Shown here: piece after piece, positions 6,847 to 14,563 of the stretch
Layout: each line of letters begins with the position of its first letter
How positions within the stretch are numbered: position 1 is the stretch's first letter
Origin: JBGPJO01 sp964348535
Lineage (GTDB): Bacteria; Patescibacteriota; Minisyncoccia; Phycocordibacterales; JAKFXT01
DNA: 21,134 nt
NCBI GenBank assembly: GCA_964348535.1
Contig: CAYGDB010000009.1
Span: 1-21,134 of the forward strand
Direction of reading: 5' to 3'
Position numbers and translations under genes: made by a program
The notes under the pieces: generated by a model
What the model saw: only the letters and a program-made list of their open reading frames with translations
Database searches by the model: none
Told to the model about the DNA's origin: nothing

Positions 6847-7161
6847 ATGGCTAAAAAGTTATATGTCGGTGGTTTGCCTTATTCAACGACAGACGATGAG
6901 CTCAAGGCGGCTTTTGCTCAAGCCGGTGAAGTTGAGTCTGCAAACGTTATCATAGATAAAATGACCGGTCGTTCTCGCGGTTTTGGTTTCGTTTCGATGC
7001 CAAACGACGATGAAGCGATGAAGGCGATTGATTCTATGAACGGCGCGGACATCGGTGGCCGTTCAATTACGGTCAACGAGGCAAAGCCTCTTGCTGAGCG
7101 TCCTCCAAGACGCGATGGCGGTGGTGGTGGATTCCGTGGTGGTAATCGCGGAGGATACTAA
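6847..7161 (+). CDS. RRM-type RNA-binding protein with glycine-rich tail
   Basis: 104 residues: one RNA recognition motif with RNP2 LYVGGL (5-10) and RNP1 RGFGFVSM (44-51), then a short Arg/Gly tail (GGGGGFRGGNRGGY). Such proteins bind single-stranded RNA and are thought to act as RNA chaperones like the cyanobacterial Rbp proteins. The start at MAKKLYVGG is typical for the family. A longer reading from GTG 6772 has a Shine-Dalgarno-like GGAGG but adds a basic N-terminus not seen in the family. The long leader may be a site of autoregulation (inference). A strong palindromic terminator follows 6 nt after the stop. Confidence 0.9.
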   Translation: MAKKLYVGGLPYSTTDDELKAAFAQAGEVESANVIIDKMTGRSRGFGFVSMPNDDEAMKAIDSMNGADIGGRSITVNEAKPLAERPPRRDGGGGGFRGGNRGGY

Positions 7162-7166
7162 GCTCT

Positions 7167-7212
7167 AAAAAATACCGCTCGTTCGCCAGCTGGCGAACGA
7201 GCGGTATTTTTT
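7167..7212. terminator. 46-bp perfect palindrome acting as bidirectional terminator
   Basis: 23-bp arms with no mismatch: an A6 tract, GC-rich stem with centre CGCCAG/CTGGCG, then a T6 tract. It sits between the RRM gene (plus) and the coiled-coil gene (minus), and on either strand reads as a stem plus U-run. Confidence 0.9.
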
Positions 7213-7256
7213 ATGTTCTCATTAGAGAACTTTCGAGGACTTCTGTTTTATAAAAA

Positions 7257-7778
7257 CTATTTCTTAGAATTTTTTAAGTTTTTTGTTTTTAGATTCTCTA
7301 TATCAGTCAGAAGTTTTATAATGCCCTGCTCCATTTTTTCAATGGCTAAACGGTTTTCCATTCTTTTTTTGTCAGCCTCTCGTTCATCTTCTTCAATCTC
7401 TTCACTGATTTCCTCAACATCCTCTGAAATCCCTTTGACGTTTTCTTCAAGCCCTCCGACATCTTCCTGAATTTCATCAACATCTTTTTGAATTTCATCT
7501 ATATCTTCTTGTATTTCTCCGACATCTTCAGAAACCTCGGTCAAACGAGCGGTATTCAAATTGACGCTCATTTGGATAAATATGGCAAGATAAATAGCTT
7601 CAAGTGAAACAATGGTCGTCAAAACTAAAAGAATTTTATCAAAATTAATCCCAAAAATTTGCAGACCAAAAATACCCATAAACAAAATAGTATGGATTAT
7701 AATAGATGAAGGAGAACCGATGTTTTTTGTCCAGCCTATTGCCAGTTTTTCCAATCCTTGAGATTCTTTATCTTTCAT
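7257..7778 (-). CDS. Membrane-anchored coiled-coil protein, function unknown
   Basis: 173 residues. Two adjacent hydrophobic helices (about 26-45 and 49-70) near the N-terminus end in IQMSVNLNTARL, a junction resembling DUF1003-like or low-affinity iron-permease-like small membrane proteins. Then comes a long acidic coiled coil (about 80-165) with near-exact heptad units such as EIQEDID, EIQKDVD, EIQEDVG. A basic C-terminus (NLKTKNLKNSKK) closes it. It may be a membrane-tethered scaffold or spacer. The ATG at 7778 is chosen because the -10 TAGAAT ends 6 nt upstream, so the GTG at 7784 would be at or before the transcript start. Confidence 0.7.
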   Translation of the reverse strand: MKDKESQGLEKLAIGWTKNIGSPSSIIIHTILFMGIFGLQIFGINFDKILLVLTTIVSLEAIYLAIFIQMSVNLNTARLTEVSEDVGEIQEDIDEIQKDVDEIQEDVGGLEENVKGISEDVEEISEEIEEDEREADKKRMENRLAIEKMEQGIIKLLTDIENLKTKNLKNSKK

Positions 7779-7784
7779 TAACAC

Positions 7785-7813
7785 ATTCTACAACTATAAA
7801 TAAAAAATGCCAA
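7785..7813 (-). promoter_or_regulatory. Promoter of the coiled-coil gene (leaderless)
   Basis: Minus strand: TTGGCA (7813-7808), 17-nt spacer, TAGAAT (7790-7785), then 6 nt to the ATG at 7778. Each box has five of six consensus bases. Transcription should start at or next to the A of the ATG. Confidence 0.65.
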
Positions 7814-7950
7814 ATAAAATAAGCGAGGATAAACTTGATTTATTAAATGTTGGAAACCGAGCTTTCAATATTTACAAAGTGCTGAAAACTAGGTTTCAAA
7901 ACCGGCCACTAAAAGTGGCTGGTTTTTTTATATATCCACTTCTCTCTTAA
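7807..7950 (+). CDS. Possible small gene or remnant, 47 codons
   Basis: An ATG at 7807 stands 6 nt after TATAAA (7795-7800), the same leaderless arrangement as other genes here. It opens a lysine-rich reading frame (start MPNKISEDKLDLLNVGNRAF). The strong terminator at 7898-7928 lies inside the frame, before the in-frame TAA at 7948. A one-base shift in the A-run near 7886 would instead give a stop (AACTAG) just before the hairpin, so a frameshifted small gene is possible. I recognise no family. Confidence 0.25.
   Translation: MPNKISEDKLDLLNVGNRAFNIYKVLKTRFQNRPLKVAGFFIYPLLS
7898..7928 (+). terminator. Rho-independent terminator with no clear gene
   Basis: CCGGCCAC pairs with GTGGCTGG (one G-T) around a 5-nt loop, flanked by an A-run and T7. 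It reads as plus-strand terminator, yet the only plus-strand candidate upstream is the 47-codon frame or a small RNA starting near 7806. Confidence 0.8.
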
Positions 7951-7959
7951 TCTTTCAGC

Positions 7960-7968
7960 TGTTATACT
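7960..7968 (+). promoter_or_regulatory. Extended -10 of the copper/thiol operon (leaderless)
   Basis: TGT-TATACT ends 7 nt before the ATG at 7976. No good -35 box, as expected for extended -10 promoters. Confidence 0.6.
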
Positions 7969-7975
7969 TTGAGAA

Positions 7976-8242
7976 ATGAAACCAGTTACTTTGGAAGAAA
8001 TATCATCACCCGGATGTACCCATTGCAAAGCTTTTGAAGATTTTTGGCATTCCGTTGAAAAAAACTGGCCAAATGTTACTTATAAAAACATAAGCATTGT
8101 GAGTCCGGAAGGACAAGAGCTCGCTCAAAAGCATATGATTTTCTCCTCTCCGGGAATTATTATAAATGGAGAATTGTTTGCCACAGGCGGAGTCAATAAG
8201 AATCAATTTTTAGCCAAACTGATGACTATTTCACAAGACTAG
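7976..8242 (+). CDS. Small thioredoxin/glutaredoxin-like protein
   Basis: 88 residues, without signal peptide. The redox site is C14-T-H-C17 (SSPGCTHCKAF), and the cis-proline region SSPGIIINGELFATGG matches the Thioredoxin_3 type of small archaeal-like thioredoxins. It opens the operon and ends 5 nt before the DsbD-like gene. The natural reading is that it hands electrons from the cytoplasm to the two membrane cysteines of that protein, or takes part in thiol and metal handling. Electron source (a thioredoxin reductase) is not in the window. No Shine-Dalgarno site; the start follows the leaderless promoter pattern. Confidence 0.82.
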   Translation: MKPVTLEEISSPGCTHCKAFEDFWHSVEKNWPNVTYKNISIVSPEGQELAQKHMIFSSPGIIINGELFATGGVNKNQFLAKLMTISQD

Positions 8243-8247
8243 TAACA

Positions 8248-10545
8248 ATGAACGAAACTAGCCGTAAATTTAACTCGATCCTTATCGCCTCTCTTTTAGG
8301 CCTTGTTTTTATATTTATATTCGGACTTTTGTGGTTATTTTTCTTAGCGCCTGCAAGGCCTGAAGGTCTAGGATGGTTTATATTCGCTTTCGCGACCGGA
8401 CTTTCTATGATTGTTCTGCCTTGCACCCTTCCTTTGGCTTTTGTCATTGTTCCGATGTCTATGGGTAAGGGGTTCGGAAAGGGAATAGTTACGGCTCTTT
8501 CCTTTGGTGCAGGTATTGCTTTAACTCTTTCATTTTATGGCATAGCGGCGGCGGCTCTTGGAGGTTTCGCCATATCTGAACTAAACGCGCCACTTGAGAC
8601 GGTTAAAAATTATGTATATGCCATAGCCGGCATATTTGTTTATGTTTTTGCTTTAAGTGAAATAGGTCTGCTCAAATTTAAAATGCCTTCGTATACCGGT
8701 TCGGCTCCGGCTTTTATCCAAAAACAGGGGAATTTTATAAAACCGTTTTTGCTTGGAATGTTTTTGGGAAATATAGGTGTCGGTTGCCCGCATCCGGCAA
8801 CACCGCTTCTTCTTATAGAGATCGCTTCAAGCGGTGATGTTTTGTATGGTTGGCTTCTATTTTTAATACACGCTATTGGGCGTGTAATACCCCTCCTTAT
8901 TCTTGCAGGTCTCGCCATCATCGGAGTAAATGGCCTGAATTGGCTGGTTACTAAAAAAGATAAAATAGAAAAGGGGACAGGCTGGGCTATGGTTTTTGTG
9001 GCCGGATTTATATTCACTCTCGGATTTTTTACTCACGACTGGTGGGTAAATTCAGGCACTCATGTCTTACTTGAAAAAGTAACCCAAGAGCAGACATTTT
9101 TGGGAATTATTAACGCCCGGCTTGAAACAGAGACTACTCACGAACACATCTTGGAAGAAGGGACGGGTCTTTTCGGTTTTCCGCTCTGGCTTGGCAGTTG
9201 GGTTATGGTTTTATTGTGGGTCATTCCTTTGTGGTGGTGGTTTTTCAATGAACGCAAAAAAACAGAAGGGATTCCAGACACTAACCAAATAAGTGAAGAA
9301 GTTGCAAACAAAAAGATTTTAGGAGTTTATGGGTTATTCTTCATAACCCTTTCTATCCTGCTATTTGTTTTATTCGCTTACACAATTCCAAAATGGTTCT
9401 TTTGGGAGGTATCTAAGGAAAATCACACCGAGATGATGGATGAAGGTCATATGACAGATGAGCATATGAAGGATGTGAAGGACTCTATGGAAAATATGTC
9501 GAGGCACGATTCAACATATCATGAAGAAAAAGATGTCACTTCCGGCCTCCAAATTTTGATTGAAACTCCGAAAAAAATTGAAGTCGGAAAAACTGCCACC
9601 ATTCGCCTCTATGCCAAAGATATCCCGTCTCTTAAACCTGTATCCGATTTTGAAATAGCTCACGAAAAAACTCTCCACCTTATTGGCGTAAGAAATGATT
9701 TGAATCAATTTTTCCATATTCATCCGGAACAAATAGAACCCGGTATTTTTGAATTTAAATATATTTTTGAAAAACCGGGGACTTATAAACTTTATTCTGA
9801 CGTAAGTTACCAAGGGGCGACTCACACATTTGGACATTCTCAATTTAAGGTTGAAGGTTTAGGGGAGGAATTTGAGGGAGAAACAAATGTATTGAAAAAC
9901 GTCATAGTGGGTAAATATCAAGTCGCTGTCCGTTACCCAGAGGTCCTTACGGCAGAAGACAAAACGCCTATTGAATTTGTCGTGTACGACCTATACGGAA
10001 ACGCCATAGAACTTGAACCATATCTCGCGGCCGATATGCATTTAGCTGTCATAAGCGAGAATTTGCTGGATTATGTTCACAGTCACCCAGAAAACCATAG
10101 CGGGTCTATGGATATGGATGGAATGGAGATGATTGATGAGTCAAAACCCCACGGACACAGCTCTCTTCCCCTGATTTCTTTGGCCTACGCTCACGGAGGC
10201 ATTGCCGATGAAGATGAGATAGAACCTCAAATCGTGCCATTTTCCGTTACTTTTCCAAAACCTGGAATATATAAAATGTTCGCTCAATTCAGACCGAAAG
10301 GAATTGACGAAATTGCGAAAGATGAATCTATGGTAGCATCCTTTTATGTAAATGTTTTTCCTCATGACCACAGTGTCTCGGGAGATTTAAAAATTCTCCC
10401 TCCGGATCCTCGTTTTGATGTCATTAACGTTCACTTGGAGAATTCAGAAGAAAAACCTCCTCCTGTTTCAAAATCAGGAAAAGTTATTGTCTCCATTATT
10501 TTAATAGCCCTTCTTTCAGTGGCGGTAAAAAAATATATAAACTAA
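8248..10545 (+). CDS. CcdA/DsbD-like thiol transporter fused to His/Met-rich metal-binding domains
   Basis: 765 residues. The N-terminal part (about 1-385) is a CcdA/DsbD-type membrane domain carrying the two expected cysteines, C59 in VLPCTLP and C180 in GVGCPHP; these pass electrons across the membrane. Next is a stretch rich in His and Met (about 391-425), then two extracytoplasmic beta domains with matching features: FFHIHPEQ (H490, H492) and YVHSHPEN (H611, H613), each followed by an IYK/TYK strand and a final FxV strand. Between them lies SMDMDGMEM (620-628), another Met-rich copper-like site. A final transmembrane helix (about 745-762) anchors the C-terminus. Fusion of a thiol conduit with metal-binding domains suggests reduction or handling of Cu at the cell surface (inference). 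The stop overlaps the next start (TAATG). Confidence 0.8.
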   Translation: MNETSRKFNSILIASLLGLVFIFIFGLLWLFFLAPARPEGLGWFIFAFATGLSMIVLPCTLPLAFVIVPMSMGKGFGKGIVTALSFGAGIALTLSFYGIAAAALGGFAISELNAPLETVKNYVYAIAGIFVYVFALSEIGLLKFKMPSYTGSAPAFIQKQGNFIKPFLLGMFLGNIGVGCPHPATPLLLIEIASSGDVLYGWLLFLIHAIGRVIPLLILAGLAIIGVNGLNWLVTKKDKIEKGTGWAMVFVAGFIFTLGFFTHDWWVNSGTHVLLEKVTQEQTFLGIINARLETETTHEHILEEGTGLFGFPLWLGSWVMVLLWVIPLWWWFFNERKKTEGIPDTNQISEEVANKKILGVYGLFFITLSILLFVLFAYTIPKWFFWEVSKENHTEMMDEGHMTDEHMKDVKDSMENMSRHDSTYHEEKDVTSGLQILIETPKKIEVGKTATIRLYAKDIPSLKPVSDFEIAHEKTLHLIGVRNDLNQFFHIHPEQIEPGIFEFKYIFEKPGTYKLYSDVSYQGATHTFGHSQFKVEGLGEEFEGETNVLKNVIVGKYQVAVRYPEVLTAEDKTPIEFVVYDLYGNAIELEPYLAADMHLAVISENLLDYVHSHPENHSGSMDMDGMEMIDESKPHGHSSLPLISLAYAHGGIADEDEIEPQIVPFSVTFPKPGIYKMFAQFRPKGIDEIAKDESMVASFYVNVFPHDHSVSGDLKILPPDPRFDVINVHLENSEEKPPPVSKSGKVIVSIILIALLSVAVKKYIN

Positions 10546-11000
10546 TGCCGAAGAACAAATACATATATATAGGGATAGCGCTTTTTATTTTAGTCGGCGG
10601 AGGTTTCGCCTATACCAACTATTTTCAGCCTGAAAGTTCAAAGCCTGTTTCTTCCGGTGTCATAAAAAAATTTACGGTAACGGCCGAAAAAGATGCTTGG
10701 CGTTTTGTCCCTGATTTAATAGAAGTAAGTCAGGGAGACACGGTAGAACTCACTATTACAAATAATGACGAATACGACCATGGATTTGCGGTTGACGCTT
10801 TTGGTATTTCCCAGAGAATACCGGCAAACCAAACAATTAATATTGAGTTTGTGGCAACCCAGCCGGGAGATTTTCCTTACTACTGCTCGGTGCCTTGCGG
10901 GGAAGGTGTCGTTAATGCTGAAAAGAGGGGTCATTTTGACCAAGTGGGAAAAATAAAAGTAAAAGCGGTTATGAATGACAGCACTGCCCTCCCTAAATAG
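10545..11000 (+). CDS. Membrane-anchored CuA-like cupredoxin
   Basis: 151 residues: N-terminal transmembrane anchor (about 6-26) and one cupredoxin domain. Ligand candidates are H79 (EYDHGFAVD) and the pair C114-SVP-C118 (PYYCSVPCGEG), which is the CxxxC of CuA sites in cytochrome oxidase subunit II and nitrous-oxide reductase. The downstream ligands differ: COX2 has His and Met soon after the second Cys, while here the next His is H130 (RGHFDQVG), twelve residues on, and no Met follows. No oxidase genes are near, so this is not a respiratory subunit as far as the window shows. Start overlaps the stop of the previous gene by one base, which points to coupled translation. Likely role: extracytoplasmic copper carrier or electron carrier. 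Confidence 0.85.
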   Translation: MPKNKYIYIGIALFILVGGGFAYTNYFQPESSKPVSSGVIKKFTVTAEKDAWRFVPDLIEVSQGDTVELTITNNDEYDHGFAVDAFGISQRIPANQTINIEFVATQPGDFPYYCSVPCGEGVVNAEKRGHFDQVGKIKVKAVMNDSTALPK

Positions 11001-11010
11001 ACAAACTAAT

Positions 11011-13353
11011 ATGGCAACAAAAGTAGTACTCAAAGTCAAAGGAATGCATTGCGCTTCTTGTTCTGTTCTCATAGACAAGCTGGTTTCAAAACAAGAAGGA
11101 GTTATTTCAGTAAAAACAAGCTACGGCTCGGAAAAAACCGCTATTGAATTTGATGAATCAAAAATAACCCTTGAAAAAATAGACAAATTCGTAAATCAGC
11201 TGGGCTACGATGTCATTAGACCGGACGAGGGGGTAAGAGGAGTGGAAGAAGAGGATCGTCTTGATAAAAATAAAATTGAAGAAGCAAAACGAAAGGTGAT
11301 AGCGGCCTTTATTCTTGCTACTCCCATTGTCATCTACTACATGGCAATCCACATGTTTAATTTGAAGCATGTTCACCAAATAATGGGGCTTGACCTCAAT
11401 TATCTTTACTGGGTTTTAAGCACGCCAATACAGTTTGTGCTCGGATGGACTTTTTATAGAAATGCTTATACCGCCGTCCGAGTGGGCTCGTCAAATATGG
11501 ACGTGCTTGTTGTTTTGGGAACTTCGGCCGCTTATTTCTACAGCATGATTGGTTTTCTTTTTTTCAATATAGACCATCCTTACTGGGAATCAACGGCTGT
11601 TTTAATGTCTTTTATTTTATTGGGGCGTTACATAGAAGCAAGAGCCAAAGGCAAAGCTTCAAACGCCATAAAAGAGCTTCTGAAACTTGAGGCCAAAGAA
11701 GCCTCAGTCCTCAGAGATGGTCAAGAAATAAAAATATCAATAGACGCTATCGTGGAAGGGGACACTGTCATAGTTCGCCCGGGCGAGAAAATTCCGGTTG
11801 ATGGTATTATCACTGAAGGAAAGTCTCATATAGATGAGAAAGTTGTTACCGGAGAATCTTTTCCCGTTACAAAAACAATAGGGGACGAAGTGATAGGCGC
11901 AACCATAAATCAGGACGGTTTGCTTAAATTTAAAGCGACAAAAGTCGGCAAAGACACTCTTCTAAATCAGATAATAAAAATGGTTGAAGAAGCTCAAGCC
12001 TCGCGGGCGCCTATTCAAGACTTGGTTGATAAAATTAGCGAATACTTTGTGCCGTCTGTAATCGTCCTTTCGGTAATGGTCTTTGTGGGTTGGTATTTTT
12101 TGGCAGGATTCCCTTTTGAGGCCGCCCTTAAATTTATGATTGCCGTTTTGGTTATTTCTTGTCCATGCGCCATGGGCTTAGCCACACCGACGGCACTCGT
12201 GGTCGGCATCGGACGAGCGGCAAAATTTGGCATTATTCTAAAAGGCGGAGAAGCTCTTGAAAAAGCTTACAGAGTGGATACTTTTGTTTTTGACAAAACC
12301 GGAACTATCACAATAGGCAAACCTGCGGTTACCGACGTCGTGATGTTGACCGAAAAAATCTCAGAAAAAGAAGCTTTGATTCTTGCGGCTTCGGCCGAAA
12401 GGGGTTCCGAACATCCGCTGGCAAGGGCTATCATTGAAAAAGGTTCCGGCATTCAACAGCTGATGGAACCAAAAGAATTCAAAGCCATTCCTGGTCTTGG
12501 AATAACCGCCGAAATAGGAATCAGACAAGTTGGCATCGGCAACAAAGCTTTCGTTGAAAGTTTTAATATCAAAACTCACATCTTTGAACAAAAACTTGAA
12601 CAGCTCCAATCAGAAGCAAAAACGGTGGTTTTTCTGATTATTGACGGCGCCCCTGTTGCTCTCATTGCTATGGCCGATACCCTAAAACCATTCGCAAAAG
12701 AAGCCATTGATTCTCTTAAAAAAATGGGAAAAATGATTGTGATGATGACCGGAGATAATAAAAAAACGGGGGAGGCGATAGGCAAAATTGTTGGGATAGA
12801 TACGATTCTGGCTGAAGTCCTTCCTCAGGACAAAGCCACTAAAATTAAAAAGCTTCAGGAAGAAGGCAAAAACGTGGCCATGGTCGGAGATGGAATAAAT
12901 GACGCTCCTGCTCTTGCTCAAGCCAACTTGGGGATTGCTGTCGGCTCCGGCACAGATGTTGCCATTGAAACGGGCGAGATTATTCTGGTTAAAGACGACT
13001 TGCGAGATGTCGTTACGGCTATTGAACTTTCAGGCAAAACAATTTCAAAAATTTGGCAAAATCTTTTCTGGGCGTTTATTTACAATATCGTGGCTATTCC
13101 GATTGCCGGCGGTGTTCACTTTTTAGTTACCCAGTCATCAATAGGCATTGCCGCCCCGTGGGTGGTCAAGATATCAGAGAAATTCGGCTCTGCCGGCAAA
13201 ATATTCTTTAGTTTTTCTCAAGCCACTCTTCGTCCGGAAATTGCCGGATTTGCTATGTCGCTCTCTTCGGTTTCAGTGGTTCTTAACTCTCTTCTTTTAA
13301 GAAGATACAAACCTTCAATATCTTCAATAGAAGAAAAAACCAACAATGCCTAA
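11011..13353 (+). CDS. copA: Copper-exporting P1B-type ATPase
   Basis: 780 residues. One N-terminal heavy-metal domain with GMHCASC (11-17), then the P1B core: TGES actuator loop (about 280), the intramembrane CPC (ISCPCAMGLATPTAL, about 384-386), phosphorylation site DKTGTIT (D about 427), the SEHPLARA loop, GDNKKTG and GDGINDAPAL hinge. The last helix carries the MxxSS-type AMSLSSVSVVLNSL. These mark a Cu(I) exporter. An extra stretch of about 35 residues separates the last two helices compared with common CopA. The start at 11011 gives the usual HMA beginning; the ATG at 10975 would overlap the cupredoxin gene. The end overlaps the next gene by 8 nt. Confidence 0.95.
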   Translation: MATKVVLKVKGMHCASCSVLIDKLVSKQEGVISVKTSYGSEKTAIEFDESKITLEKIDKFVNQLGYDVIRPDEGVRGVEEEDRLDKNKIEEAKRKVIAAFILATPIVIYYMAIHMFNLKHVHQIMGLDLNYLYWVLSTPIQFVLGWTFYRNAYTAVRVGSSNMDVLVVLGTSAAYFYSMIGFLFFNIDHPYWESTAVLMSFILLGRYIEARAKGKASNAIKELLKLEAKEASVLRDGQEIKISIDAIVEGDTVIVRPGEKIPVDGIITEGKSHIDEKVVTGESFPVTKTIGDEVIGATINQDGLLKFKATKVGKDTLLNQIIKMVEEAQASRAPIQDLVDKISEYFVPSVIVLSVMVFVGWYFLAGFPFEAALKFMIAVLVISCPCAMGLATPTALVVGIGRAAKFGIILKGGEALEKAYRVDTFVFDKTGTITIGKPAVTDVVMLTEKISEKEALILAASAERGSEHPLARAIIEKGSGIQQLMEPKEFKAIPGLGITAEIGIRQVGIGNKAFVESFNIKTHIFEQKLEQLQSEAKTVVFLIIDGAPVALIAMADTLKPFAKEAIDSLKKMGKMIVMMTGDNKKTGEAIGKIVGIDTILAEVLPQDKATKIKKLQEEGKNVAMVGDGINDAPALAQANLGIAVGSGTDVAIETGEIILVKDDLRDVVTAIELSGKTISKIWQNLFWAFIYNIVAIPIAGGVHFLVTQSSIGIAAPWVVKISEKFGSAGKIFFSFSQATLRPEIAGFAMSLSSVSVVLNSLLLRRYKPSISSIEEKTNNA

Positions 13354-13684
13354 TCTTAATCTTGAAAGAAAAAGATGCGTCCCTTGTGAAGGTAGCATGC
13401 CACCTCTGATGAAAAAGCAGACAGACGAGCTTAAAAAAGAAATCGGATCGGCTTGGCAAGTGGAAGACCTAAAAAAATTAAGAAGGGAATTTACTTTTAA
13501 AGATTTCAAAGAAGCTCTGGTCTTTGTAAATAAAGTCGGAGAAATAGCTGAAAAAGAAGGCCATCATCCCGATATCAGACTTTCATGGGGTAAAGTTATG
13601 ATAGAAATCACCACTCACGCTATCGGCGGACTATCAATCAATGACTTTATACTGGCAAGAAAGGTTGAAATTTTATACAATTAG
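13346..13684 (+). CDS. 4a-hydroxytetrahydrobiopterin dehydratase (pterin carbinolamine dehydratase)
   Basis: 112 residues, full length for the PCD/DCoH family. The catalytic signature is EGHHPDIRLSWGKV, then THAIGGLSINDFILARK. The N-terminus CVPCEGSMPPL is the usual bacterial start. The enzyme dehydrates the carbinolamine formed by aromatic amino-acid hydroxylases, but no such hydroxylase or pterin pathway gene is in the window. It overlaps copA by 8 nt, so it is translated with it. Why it sits in a copper operon is unclear; a role in cofactor repair or a moonlighting function is speculation. Confidence 0.92.
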   Translation: MPNLNLERKRCVPCEGSMPPLMKKQTDELKKEIGSAWQVEDLKKLRREFTFKDFKEALVFVNKVGEIAEKEGHHPDIRLSWGKVMIEITTHAIGGLSINDFILARKVEILYN

Positions 13685-13691
13685 GACACAC

Positions 13692-13794
13692 GAAATTGTT
13701 GCATTTCTTTGTTGCTTAGTTCATTTGCTTCCGCAACGTATAAGATACGTTTTGGTCGCAAGCCTCGCTCACGCCTTGAACTGCAATCAATTTC
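13692..13794 (+). ncRNA. Nested stem-loop element inside the copper gene run
   Basis: Three nested pairings: GAAATTGTTGCA (13692-13703) with TGCAATCAATTTC (13782-13794, one bulge); AGTTCA (13718-13723) with TGAACT (13777-13782); and an inner hairpin with perfect core AACGTAT-AAG-ATACGTT (13735-13751), extended by GCTT with AAGC. No coding frame fits. It lies between the dehydratase and the CopZ-like gene, where it could process the mRNA or control copZ. The same fold exists on the other strand, so direction is assumed from the operon. Confidence 0.45.
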
Positions 13795-13833
13795 CTGTCT
13801 CCTAAATAATTAATAAATTTAATAAATTAAACT

Positions 13834-14040
13834 ATGGAAAAAATAAACCTGGATATAGAAGGCATGCACTGCGGTTCCTGCGCTGTTGGCATTCAAATGC
13901 TCACCTCCGGCATGGATGGGGTAGCATCTTCCTCCGTTGATTACGAAGGCAAAAAGGGAGTGATTGAATTTGATCCGAGCAAAGTTTCAAAAGAAAAAAT
14001 CATAGAAAGTATAGCTGAGCTTGGCTATAAAGCTTCGTAG
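13834..14040 (+). CDS. copZ: CopZ-like copper chaperone (single HMA domain)
   Basis: 68 residues, one heavy-metal-associated domain with the metal site GMHCGSC (C13, C16) and the usual ferredoxin-like pattern ending ESIAELGYKAS. In the family it carries Cu(I) in the cytoplasm to the CopA metal-binding domain. The gene follows the folded element and an AT-rich stretch (13801-13833) that may hold its own promoter, though no box is convincing. It has Met in the loop before the second helix (MLTSGMDGV), otherwise ordinary. Confidence 0.88.
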   Translation: MEKINLDIEGMHCGSCAVGIQMLTSGMDGVASSSVDYEGKKGVIEFDPSKVSKEKIIESIAELGYKAS

Positions 14041-14060
14041 TTGAGAGCCGTAACTTAAAG

Positions 14061-14561
14061 ATGGATATTTATTTATTTTTAATACTGGCTCATACCGTAG
14101 GGGCGGCGCTTGGCGTTGGTGGAGCCACTCTGGCTGAAATTCTTCTGATTAAGGCTCTCAAGGACGGCAGTATGGACTCTCTTGAAAGCAATCTGATGCA
14201 CGGAGTGTATAGTGTGGTTAGGGTGGGATTCGTCATCTCTTTGGTATCCGGTTTTAGTTTTCTTATCTTATATAAAGCAAACGGTCAAATAGGACAAATC
14301 TGGAACCCTGTTTTGTGGGCAAAGATGACTGTGGTTTTCTTCATAGGCCTGAACGCTGTTTTGCTTCAAGCTCGCGCCATACCCTTAAAGCTTGGTAGCG
14401 CTGTTTCTTTGGTATCTTGGTACACCGCTCTTTTTCTGGGAGTTTTTATTCGCGGTATTTCGGTAGGTTATTTTAGTGTTATTTTTGTATACTTAATTGC
14501 AGTCATTCTTGGTATTTTTGCTCTTGATGCCATTCGTCGACTTTTTGGAGTCCATATTTAA
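14061..14561 (+). CDS. Multi-helix membrane protein, CopD-like
   Basis: 166 residues with about five hydrophobic segments. The layout HTVGAALGVGG (H11) near the start, MHGVYSVVRVGF (H47), then NPVLWAKMTVVFFIGLNAVLL resembles the CopD/DUF2214-type family of membrane proteins, in which conserved His residues may bind haem or copper; the match is by pattern only. It follows copZ by 20 nt and precedes the next gene by 2 nt, which suggests one transcript. A role in copper uptake, resistance or membrane electron flow is inferred from the context. Confidence 0.6.
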   Translation: MDIYLFLILAHTVGAALGVGGATLAEILLIKALKDGSMDSLESNLMHGVYSVVRVGFVISLVSGFSFLILYKANGQIGQIWNPVLWAKMTVVFFIGLNAVLLQARAIPLKLGSAVSLVSWYTALFLGVFIRGISVGYFSVIFVYLIAVILGIFALDAIRRLFGVHI

Positions 14562-14563
14562 AT

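Noticed and set aside
8248..9250. Complete DsbD
   Set aside because: The membrane cysteines are present, but the N-terminal periplasmic and C-terminal thioredoxin domains of DsbD are replaced by metal-binding domains.
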